64,000 nt of DNA from Hirundichthys speculiger (Eukaryota; Chordata; Actinopteri; Beloniformes; Exocoetidae), in contig JAGFBZ010002129.1 of NCBI GenBank assembly GCA_018398805.1, positions 186,001 through 250,000 of the forward strand, in the 5' to 3' direction. Shown one piece after another: positions 12,001 through 18,930 of the stretch (the first letter of the stretch is position 1; every line of letters begins with the position of its first letter). Under the pieces are notes generated by a model. It saw nothing but the letters and a program-made list of their open reading frames with translations. It ran no database searches and was not told the DNA's origin. A program made the position numbers and the translations under genes.

Positions 12001-15000
12001 TCAATCAAAAGCTGGAATTTAAACTTTTAGCTGAAGTCCTTCTGTAGCTGCGGATGTTAAAATGCTTTTACGACTGTCAGGGATTCACTCTTGATTTGTC
12101 TCTCTGATTCAGCGTCTCAAAGCGGCACCTGTCACTAAGTTAATACATAATTTTGCTGCTTATGCTGTTGTTCTGTCCGTCACAGTCAGTTTCTAATGTG
12201 AGGCTGTCACATGTCAGCTTCAACTGCCGAACTAAAACTGAGCGGCTCAGTCGTTGTCCACGTAAACACGCCTCCGGCTCTCTCTGGTATCTTTCAGAGG
12301 GTGATGAGCTGGTCGTCCCGGAGACGTCGGACAACAGCAGGAAGCAGATGGTGCGCAGCATGAACAACAAGAGGCGCTTCTCCTTCAGGGTGCCCGAAGA
12401 GGAGCGGCTTCAGCAGAGGAGGTCCTGGCTCACGTCTGCACACAGCCGCCGACCCGCTGGGCCTCATTCATGAAACATCAGAGCAAATCTGTGCATAAAC
12501 TGTTTACAGACTGAAATGTTGGCATTTTGGCGTTTATGAACGTGTTAGCAGATCCAGACTTCAACCAAGTTTAGAGCCTGTGTGAAAGAGGACCAGACGT
12601 AAATACTATCATTCATGAGACGTACACATAAATATTATAAATATCATTATCAGGCTTTACAACATTTTTTTTTTTTTTATCTCCAAACATGGAGATAGAT
12701 TTAAAACACGTTCAGGTTTGAATCAAGGCGACTGGACTTTTCTCTGTTCTTGAAGAAGTCCTTTGAGAGTTATATAAACCACGTTTCAAACATTACAGTA
12801 AATTAGATATGTAACACGTTTATCTTAATTGACGGGAATTTCACAACTTGGAGCTTTGACATTATGTTTTTCACTGGGCGTCTGGGTTCAGGAGCAGCAG
12901 GTGAAGGAGTTCATACAGCAGCTGAAACAGGAGTGGCTTCTAATTATGAAAAAAAAAGCATGATAAGGATGAATTGGTTTTGCTGACTGATTTATTAGAG
13001 CTGCAAGAAAAAAGTACAAAGTCCGCGGGCCAACGGACTTTTAAAGCTACAATAAAGGAAATGGATGTGCTATAAATTTTTATTCCTGCCCATCGTTTCT
13101 TATGGATGTGTTTAAACACGCACGTTGAGAAATGATGGGAATAGAAACACATCACTGAGCATCACGAGCATGTTTGCTGACTCGTATGGAGGCATGTTTC
13201 CGTCTCTGGTAAAGAGGTCTCTCACCTTCTACACCACATGTGTCAAACTCAAGGCCTGTGGGCCAAATGTGGCCCGCCACGTCATTTTATGTGGCCCTCG
13301 AGAGCTTGTGCATTATTGGCTTACATTTTAAACCAATATTTTAAGACTTAAAATAAGCTTACACTGCTCTAAAGTGCATATTGACAATAAACTACATCTC
13401 CCACAATGCATTTCGTCATCACCCACGCAACGATAACAGTATATCTCACCATGAGCAAGACATCAAGACGATTTTGAGAACTGATGGACTTAAGAAAAAC
13501 CTCTATAAACTAACCCCAACATGTCCAAGAAAAGAGAAATTGATGCACAAGGAAGGAAGTTTCATGAACGACGAGAAAACAAACACAAGTTTGTACCTCA
13601 AGGTGAAAAAAACACAAAAATGTCTTGTGTGTTATGAGGCAGTGTCAGTCGTGAAAGAGTATAATCTACGTCTGCATTTTGACAAGTGGCTAAGTTGCTA
13701 AATTTAGCCTACAAGAAAAACCTTCTGAAACCAAAGGTAATGGATACTTTGAGTGATGTTTACAGTCTGTTACCATAGCAATGGACTCTGTAAACATCAC
13801 CAGTGCGAGAGTAGGTTTACAACCACAAACACTGAGTTTAATATAATAATGAGTTAAATATTTGTAACTTTAATACATATTAAATACAGAAACAGTTATT
13901 TAACAATATAATAAGGTGCAGTTTAATGTATTTTGATTTTGTTACATACATGCTGTCAATCTGGCCCTTCGAGGGCCACCATGATGCTGATGTGGCCCTC
14001 AGTGAAAATGAGTCTGACACCCCTGTTCTACACAATCCAGTTCAGCAGAGCTTTGTTGGTGTTTTTAACTCCAGCCACGCCCACAGGTAGACATGCAGGA
14101 TAAGGACACACCTTTATACCTTCTTATATGGCGCCCACTGGGACGTGGTTTATGATCAGGTCATGTGTTATACAGATTTCTGAATATTTCATGACTGAGG
14201 CCCACAGTCTGGAGGTTCCACTTCACATCATTAACTCTTAGTTAATTAACTAAGTGTTCCCTGGCTGGGATCCTGCTGCTTGTGACTCACTCGCGTTTGT
14301 GTTTCTCTGTTCCAGAGAGATGCTACGGGATCCAGAGATGAGGAACAAGCTCATCTCCAATCCCACAAACTTCAACCATGTGGCCCACATGGGACCAGGA
14401 GACGGGATCCAGATACTAAAAGACCTGCCCATGGTACATGCATGCAAGCACACACACACCTGCAGAAACACTCAGCATCGTGACAGAAGGGCTGAAACAC
14501 TGAAACACATTCAGCTTTTTTATCAGCGTGAAGCACCGACTCACCCTCACGTTCCCTTATCAAGCTAAAAGCAGTGATTTAGCACCTGAGCTGCGGCGTT
14601 TTCACGCATGTCCTGTTTGTGTTGGAGCGTTTGAGCACGTCGTGTATCTGTGCACCCCCCTCACTCCTCTCCCCCACACTGCACTCTGTCGTGTGTGTTT
14701 CCTCTCTGCGTGTTTAAACCAGAGTGTCCGTGTTCAGGAGAGCCGTGCAGGGTTCAGCGGTTCTGTCAGCATCCCCTCCATCACCAAGAACCGGGGCGAG
14801 CCGGGCCGCTCCATGAGCGCCAGCAGCGGACTGGGCATTCGTGAGTGATGCTTCAAATATTAGAGGCATCTTTCCTGTACGGCTTTGTGCCTCGTCTCCT
14901 CCTCGACTCCCTCCATTTCTGCTCCTCTCTCTGTTCAGGCTCGTCGTCCCAGAACGGCAGCGCTCTGCGCCGGGAGCTGTCAGGGGGGAGTTACGGATCC

Positions 15001-18000
15001 AAGCGCCAGACCATGACCTCTCCCTCCGAGAGCTCCTTGTCCTCAGGGGGCGGCATGGACTGCGGTGACGCTCCACTCTCCCAGTTTGACAGAGAGGTCA
15101 GTAGATGCACTGAAACTGAACGTACAGCTCCATGTTTAGTTGACTCTGATTACAAAGCTGATTTCAAGTCCTTCATCCAGTCTTGTATTATGGATCTGAA
15201 TACAGAGTGTCAATCCAAACAGAGATCATCAATGTTTTCCTCCCATTCAACTGTAGAAGTTTGTCAAAAAGTCATGAGATACAGTGGAGGAAATAAGTAT
15301 TTGATCCCCCGCTGATTTTGGCAGTTGTCATACTAAGAAATAAATGAACAGTCTCAGATTTTTATGGCAGCTTCATTTTAACAGTTATAGAAAGAATATT
15401 GAAAAAAAATGGAGAAAATTACATGAAATGAAAAAAAAATAATGTAATTTGTAACTCATTGAGGGAAATAAGTAGTTGGCTCCCTCAGACCACTGACATA
15501 TACTCCTAATCTCACTGAAGTAATTACCTGCAGGAGAGACACCTGTTCCAAATAGTCACCTGTATAAAAAGCCATCTGCCCACAGACTCAGTAATACTCC
15601 ACCATCTCCACCATGGGCAAGACTAAAGAGCTGTCAAAAGATGTCAGGGACAAAGTTGTTGAACTCCACAAGGCTGGAATGGGCTACAAAACCATAAGTA
15701 AGAAGCTGAATGAGAAGGTGACAACTGATGGTGCAATTATTCAGAAGTGGAGAAAAAAGTACAACATGACTATCGAACTAGGCTGGGGGCTCCATGGAAG
15801 ATATCACCTGGTGGGGTCTCAATGATCATGAGAAAGGTTAGAGATCAGCCGAGAACTACACGGGAGGAGCTGGTTAATGATCTCAAGGCATCTGGGTCCA
15901 CAGTCACCAAGAAAACTATTGGTAATACACGGAGACGCAATGGTTTAAAATCCTGCAGTGGTCCAAGGTCCCTCTGCTCAAGAAGGCTCACGTCCAGGCC
16001 CGACTCAGGTTTGCCAACGAACATATTAATGACTCAGATAGAGACTGGGAGAAGGTGCTGTGGTCAGGTGAGACCAAAATTGAGCTCTTTGGCCTCAACT
16101 CAACTCGACGTGTTTGGAGGAGGAGAAATGCTGAATATGACCCCAAAAACACCATCCCTACTGTCAAGCATGGCGGTGGAAGCCTTATGCTTTGGGGGTG
16201 TTGCTCTTCTAAGGGGACAGGTCGACTTCACCGCATCGATGGGAAGATGAACGGGGCCATGTACCGCAAAATCTTGGGTGACAACCTCCTTGCCTCCACA
16301 AGGACATTGAAAATGGGTCGTGGACGGGTCTTCCAGCAGGACAACGACCCAAAACATACAGCCAAGGAAACAAAGGAGTGGCTCCATAAGAAGCACATCA
16401 AGGTCATGGAATGGTCTAGCCAGTCTCCTGACCTTAATCCTATTAAAAATCTATGGAGAGAGCTGAAGCTGAGAGTTTCCAAGCACAAGCCTCAAAACCT
16501 TCAGGATTTGGAGATGATCTGCAGAGAGGAGTGGACGAAGATTACTCCTGGTGTGTTCAAACCTAGTAAGCAACTACAAGAAACGTCTGATAGCTGTGCT
16601 GACAACAAGGGTTTTAACACCAAGTATTAGATCATGTTTTACTAGGGGATCAAATACTTATTTCCCTCAATGACTTGCAAATTAATTTTTATTTTTCATT
16701 TCATGTAATTTTCTAAAAAAAAAATTCAATATTCTTTCTATAACTGTTAAAATAAAGCTGCCATAGAAGTCTGAGACTGTTCATTTATTTATTAGTATGA
16801 CAACTGCCAAAATCAGCGGGGGATCAAATACTTATTTCCTCCACTGTATCTGAAAATAGATCATTGTCCCCCTTTGAAAAAAAAAAAAAGAAAACCCTCC
16901 CTCTCCCCATCAGTCTGAAACATTCTGACATTTCTGTCGAGGCCTTTCACCTCATCCATCCTTCAACAAGCTGGTTAGTTCCCTGAGACGTCACTAGTGA
17001 ATCCAGTCCCGTAGCTTATACCTGCTTCAGGTAGAGATCAGACGAGTTGTTGCCACAGAAGAACCCACAGACGTTTGTCTTCCCCTTCAGCCATTTTGTT
17101 CTTAAACCTCAACAGTAGCAGCTCCCGATCACAGAATATAACCTGCAACATTGATCAGAGATGTTTCCAGCAGCATCAGCTAGAGATCGTCATAGAAATA
17201 CTAACAGTAACCACGGTAGATTTTTGAAGTCATGCTCAACGTCTGCCCCCCTCCCCACTTCCCCCTCCAACTGCCTGCAACCCCCCCCCGTTGCTTCCCA
17301 TCCCCATGGCCCATAAGCCTGGAGGCTGTCAACTCCATTTTGCGCCATTTCTCGCCTCCTTCCACCCTGATCCAGCTGTGCCCCCCGCGCTACCCGCCTG
17401 CCCCCCTCCCACCCCAGCATGTTGTCTGTGGGCTGGGCGCTGAGTCTGAACTCTCCTCTGCAGTGGCAGGCGGTCTCACCGTCGGAGAAGACCCCAGATC
17501 TGAAAAGGGCTTTAAGGACCCTGCTTAGTAAGATGAAGGTAATGTTTGCAGCTGCAACGATCGCACCCAACACACACCTGAGAGCACCGTGTCACCCAAT
17601 ACGCACCCACAATACATCACTCTAGTGTGTTTGCATTCACAACACAGACCTGCCGCCCCCCCTCTCTCTCCTCGCTGCATCATCTCAGCCCCGTCACATC
17701 AGCAGCATCTGATGGTTTGTTGCATCTCTCACTGGGGCATCATCTGGTCTTCATTTCTTTTTTTTTTTTTTTTTTTTAATCTTTGGTTGCTGATTAAATG
17801 GTTGAAAGGCTGCTTCCCATTTGCAGAGCATGCCTGCCTCCATACTGCTCTCTGATGACCTGGCCACGTTTCTAACCAGGAAACGTCCAGCTCAGATCAC
17901 AACAAGGCCATTAAAACATGTCTTAAGGTTCCACCAGGATCTTAAAGAAATGAATGTGAACCAGACTGGTTGGAAACTGGGTGAAGAAGCACAACATCTG

Positions 18001-18930
18001 CATGCTTTTAGTGAATATTCATGCACATGTTTGATGAGCCAAAATGGATGTGAAGGATGCATGCTTTTAAACACAATATTACATTTGACTGTCAGGAAAC
18101 TGCCTTCTGCAGTAGGATATGATGTCTAGAATTAAAAAAAAAAAAAAAAAAACTGTTTATGGCTCTAAAGTGTCCTACTGTAGCGCCAGTCAGTAGAAGA
18201 AGCACACACAGTGCACTCAGGTATTTTTATGGGCCAGATGTGTTTGCGCTAGAATCCAAACATCGAACACAATCTGCAGCATCGCTGACCTGGAAACGGT
18301 GCACATCATACGGCCGGCCGACGTCACTGAACTGGAACGAGTCGTTATGCTGTAAGACACAACACACAGTCAGCTTCCCGACGCTGCTGATGATCCCGCT
18401 TCTGGTCCGAATGTGCGCTGTGTGAAGGAGAATTTGTTTTTATCAGAAATTCCCTGATGTGAATGAGACTGTGTGTGTTGATTACAGGATGCAGTTACGC
18501 TGTCCAACACCCCCAACCCCCCCCCCTCACATCTGCACCGCCTGCATGTTTGTTTTCTTTCTGCTGATCATTTCTGGTCAATTGAGCTGTTCATCTGCTG
18601 ATGATGTGGAAGACGAGGTGGTGGCGGGAGCAGCGTCATTCAGTCTCTACGCTCTCCTCTGTGTTGCATTTCAACATTAATCTGATGTCGGACTGAAGCT
18701 CCGCCTCCAGTTTAAAGCGGTCGACGTTTATTGATGCTATGAAAGGCTTGTTTATCTCTTTACTTCAACTCCTTCTTTCTTTCTTCTCCATCCTCCAGGA
18801 CTCCGACTCCCCCCGTCACTCCACAGCCTCCAACAGCTCCACCTTCAGCAGCCCTCCCAGTCCGGCGTCTCCACACAAGACCAAGTCCCTGTCCCTGGAG
18901 AGCACAGACAGGGCAGGGTGGGACACATGA
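1388..18930 (+). CDS. cdc42bpa: MRCK-alpha (CDC42-binding protein kinase alpha), 3' portion of gene, up to 26 exons
   Basis: Ser/Thr kinase of the DMPK/ROCK group acting downstream of Cdc42 on actomyosin. Only the C-terminal part is present; the kinase domain and most of the coiled coil lie upstream of the window. Exons read in order: end of coiled coil (1388-4766), a Ser-rich variable linker (5004-7883), C1 zinc finger (7976-8348), PH domain (from 8.3 kb to about 9.6 kb), citron homology domain (from about 9.9 kb to 12.4 kb), CRIB motif (14316-14433) and a Ser-rich tail ending TGA at 18928-18930. Every listed junction is GT-AG with matching phase, except one extra base in the 8211-8348 exon. 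Linker and tail peptides resemble human MRCK-alpha more than MRCK-beta or gamma (for example [10 protein letters not shown] in the CNH domain and SLSLESTDR at the tail). Introns carry a Tc1 copy, hAT elements and a GATA microsatellite. Confidence 0.95.
1513..2944 (+). other. cdc42bpa: cdc42bpa intron, no gene seen
   Basis: CA runs near 1660 and 1850; nothing else I can support. Confidence 0.7.
2945..3050 (+). CDS. cdc42bpa: cdc42bpa exon: coiled coil
   Basis: Completes the split Trp, then [18 protein letters not shown] onward to ARAT. Donor ACG|gtaaaa; phase fits both neighbours. Confidence 0.95.
3340..3830 (-). mobile_element. Degenerate retroelement ORF remnant
   Basis: Minus-strand broken frames contain [20 protein letters not shown] and [14 protein letters not shown] pieces, resembling the ELTVPWE segment at the end of a reverse-transcriptase-type ORF found widely in fish genomes. 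In a cdc42bpa intron; dead. Confidence 0.55.
4004..4152 (+). CDS. cdc42bpa: cdc42bpa exon: MRCK linker helix
   Basis: Starts [20 protein letters not shown], a segment typical of MRCK proteins, and ends in a split Cys codon (TG|gtacgg) after NNISTE. Confidence 0.95.
4258..4349 (+). CDS. cdc42bpa: cdc42bpa exon: coiled coil end
   Basis: Acceptor ccaccag; encodes [20 protein letters not shown] and a Glu/Lys-rich helix. Ends phase 1 (G|gtgaag). Confidence 0.93.
4690..4766 (+). CDS. cdc42bpa: cdc42bpa exon: [16 protein letters not shown]
   Basis: Acceptor tctatag, donor GAT|gtaagt. Ends ...SALDQFD in phase 0, the junction where the variable linker exons begin. Confidence 0.95.
5004..5051 (+). 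CDS. cdc42bpa: cdc42bpa 48-nt alternative exon, poly-Ser
   Basis: Encodes [16 protein letters not shown] in frame between a cag acceptor and a GAT|gtaagt donor. Human MRCK-alpha isoforms, as I recall them, carry a very similar Ser-run peptide at the same junction, so this is most likely a true phase-0 cassette exon. Confidence 0.85.
5128..5675. mobile_element. MITE-like DNA transposon with GGCTACGT termini
   Basis: About 548 bp with imperfect inverted ends: left GGCTACGTTCACATTAATAC, right end reverse-complemented GGCTACGTCCACATTAGTTC. No transposase is readable. The target-site duplication is not clear, so the superfamily is left open. Lies in a cdc42bpa intron. Confidence 0.65.
6463..6501 (+). 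CDS. cdc42bpa: cdc42bpa 39-nt exon, RSPS...ASKGRR
   Basis: Encodes [13 protein letters not shown] in phase 0 between a gctgaag acceptor and a CGT|gtaagc donor. It matches the RSPSCTPASKGRR segment I recall from human MRCK-alpha. The purine-ending acceptor context is weak, consistent with regulated splicing. Confidence 0.85.
7006..7125 (+). CDS. cdc42bpa: cdc42bpa linker exon, Ser/Arg-rich
   Basis: 120 nt, phase 0: [18 protein letters not shown], then [16 protein letters not shown]. Donor GAG|gtcaga. The reading frame stays open downstream, but the conserved match stops at this donor. Confidence 0.88.
7800..7883 (+). CDS. cdc42bpa: cdc42bpa linker exon before C1
   Basis: 84 nt, phase 0: [18 protein letters not shown] to GRSSPK. 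Acceptor gccctgcag, donor AAG|gttaga. Confidence 0.88.
7976..8081 (+). CDS. cdc42bpa: cdc42bpa exon: C1 domain, first half
   Basis: [20 protein letters not shown] onward. Gives the start of the C1 zinc finger spacing H-x12-C-x2-C-x13-C and continues into the next exon. Confidence 0.96.
8211..8348 (+). CDS. cdc42bpa: cdc42bpa exon: C1 second half, +1 frameshift
   Basis: Begins [11 protein letters not shown] in frame with the previous exon. The rest of the conserved sequence ([20 protein letters not shown] through GTAYEGHVR) is readable only in the next frame. The exon is 138 nt where the flanking phases require 137; one extra G sits at 8243-8244. The final C1 cysteine is in the shifted part. 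Confidence 0.92.
8653..8792 (+). CDS. cdc42bpa: cdc42bpa exon: PH domain start
   Basis: [20 protein letters not shown] then [17 protein letters not shown] to VIDM; ends in a split Arg codon (AG|gtgaga). Confidence 0.96.
8978..9072. repeat. GATA/GATG tetranucleotide microsatellite
   Basis: A long run of GATA units with GATG interruptions, ending in a GCTG/GCTA-rich stretch. Intronic in cdc42bpa; likely length-polymorphic. Confidence 0.95.
9153..9234 (+). CDS. cdc42bpa: cdc42bpa exon: PH domain middle
   Basis: Completes Arg, then [20 protein letters not shown] to CIFR. Donor AGA|gtgagt. Confidence 0.96.
9361..9580 (+). CDS. cdc42bpa: cdc42bpa exon: PH domain end
   Basis: [20 protein letters not shown], the [15 protein letters not shown] helix, then the [18 protein letters not shown] linker. 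Acceptor follows a C-rich pyrimidine tract. Confidence 0.96.
9879..9941 (+). CDS. cdc42bpa: cdc42bpa exon: CNH domain start
   Basis: [20 protein letters not shown], first strand of the citron homology domain. Acceptor gttctcag, donor G|gtaaga. Confidence 0.95.
10088..10341 (+). CDS. cdc42bpa: cdc42bpa exon: CNH domain
   Basis: [20 protein letters not shown], then [20 protein letters not shown] to KIMCFE. Strong match to MRCK-alpha. Confidence 0.96.
10508..10632 (+). CDS. cdc42bpa: cdc42bpa exon: CNH domain
   Basis: [20 protein letters not shown] to GYQSGFMRY; split Ser codon at donor AG|gtgctg. Confidence 0.94.
10714..10928 (+). CDS. cdc42bpa: cdc42bpa exon: CNH domain
   Basis: [20 protein letters not shown], then [20 protein letters not shown] and [15 protein letters not shown]. 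Donor T|gtgagt. Confidence 0.96.
11167..11485. mobile_element. hAT-type MITE, copy 1
   Basis: 319 bp with end TAGGGGTG, flanked on both sides by the same 8 bp ATACAGAC, the target duplication size of hAT elements. The right terminus has decayed. It is the reverse orientation of the copy at 35536-35907. AT-rich with repeated ATATCG motifs; no coding capacity. Confidence 0.85.
11561..11658 (+). CDS. cdc42bpa: cdc42bpa exon: CNH domain
   Basis: [20 protein letters not shown] to TIPLKK. Acceptor cttgtttag. Confidence 0.96.
11881..11965 (+). CDS. cdc42bpa: cdc42bpa exon: CNH domain end
   Basis: [20 protein letters not shown] to FRNKMA; phase 1 donor G|gtgaga. Confidence 0.96.
12298..12421 (+). 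CDS. cdc42bpa: cdc42bpa exon: post-CNH basic segment
   Basis: [20 protein letters not shown], then [19 protein letters not shown]. The donor AG|gtcctg is a poor consensus, but the phase with the next exon (split Arg) is exact. Confidence 0.93.
12458..14204. mobile_element. DNA transposon with TGGGCCTCA termini, host of a nested hAT
   Basis: Left end TGGGCCTCATTCATGAAA and reverse-complemented right end TGGGCCTCAGTCATGAAA agree at 17 of 18 positions. A target duplication is not evident. A separate hAT element (13235-14025) lies inside. Superfamily not assigned. Confidence 0.5.
13235..14025. mobile_element. Internally deleted hAT element with transposase fragment
   Basis: 791 bp, flanked by a perfect 8-bp direct repeat TTCTACAC. 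Its ends contain the GTGTCAAACTCA / GAGTCTGACACCCC motif typical of a widespread hAT family. An internal reading frame (13381-13701, +) includes [20 protein letters not shown], resembling the BED-finger region of hAT transposases related to GTF2IRD2/ZBED5. Most of the transposase is missing. Confidence 0.8.
14316..14433 (+). CDS. cdc42bpa: cdc42bpa exon: CRIB motif
   Basis: [20 protein letters not shown], then [19 protein letters not shown]. The [14 protein letters not shown] core matches the CRIB consensus ISxPxxFxHxxHxG that binds GTP-loaded Cdc42. Confidence 0.97.
14723..14840 (+). CDS. cdc42bpa: cdc42bpa exon: Ser-rich tail
   Basis: [20 protein letters not shown], then [10 protein letters not shown]. 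Split Arg codon at donor C|gtgagt. Confidence 0.94.
14939..15096 (+). CDS. cdc42bpa: cdc42bpa exon: Ser-rich tail
   Basis: [20 protein letters not shown], then [14 protein letters not shown] to QFDRE. Donor GAG|gtcagt, phase 0. Confidence 0.94.
15292..16846 (+). mobile_element. Tc1-like transposon, full length, inactive
   Basis: 1555 bp between TA dinucleotides (15290-15291 and 16847-16848). Terminal inverted repeats of roughly 200 bp start CAGTGGAGGAAATAAGTATT on both sides. A related direct repeat (GAGGGAAATAAGTA...) sits at the inner edge of each, which is the IR/DR layout of Tc1 elements. It lies in sense orientation in the cdc42bpa intron between 15096 and 17464/18799. Confidence 0.95.
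15613..16630 (+). pseudogene. Tc1 transposase, frameshifted and catalytically broken
   Basis: Starts [20 protein letters not shown]. The reading frame changes near 15770 and again near 15955, so no intact protein can be made. The first catalytic Asp is Gly (WSGETKIE) and the catalytic Glu is Lys (NPIKNLW); only the middle Asp (QDNDPKHTA) remains. The element is inactive by itself, but its ends could in principle be recognised in trans. Confidence 0.93.
17464..17538 (+). CDS. cdc42bpa: cdc42bpa candidate cassette exon (75 nt)
   Basis: A good acceptor (ctcctctgcag) and donor (AAG|gtaatg) bracket 25 phase-0 codons without a stop: [20 protein letters not shown] then LSKMK. Both flanking cdc42bpa exons are also phase 0, so inclusion would keep the frame. 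I do not recognise the peptide from known isoforms, so this is inference. Confidence 0.5.
18799..18930 (+). CDS. cdc42bpa: cdc42bpa terminal coding exon
   Basis: [20 protein letters not shown], then [18 protein letters not shown] and TGA at 18928-18930. The C-terminus closely matches the [14 protein letters not shown] end I recall from human MRCK-alpha. Confidence 0.96.
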   Translation, partial: DSDSPRHSTASNSSTFSSPPSPASPHKTKSLSLESTDRAGWDT

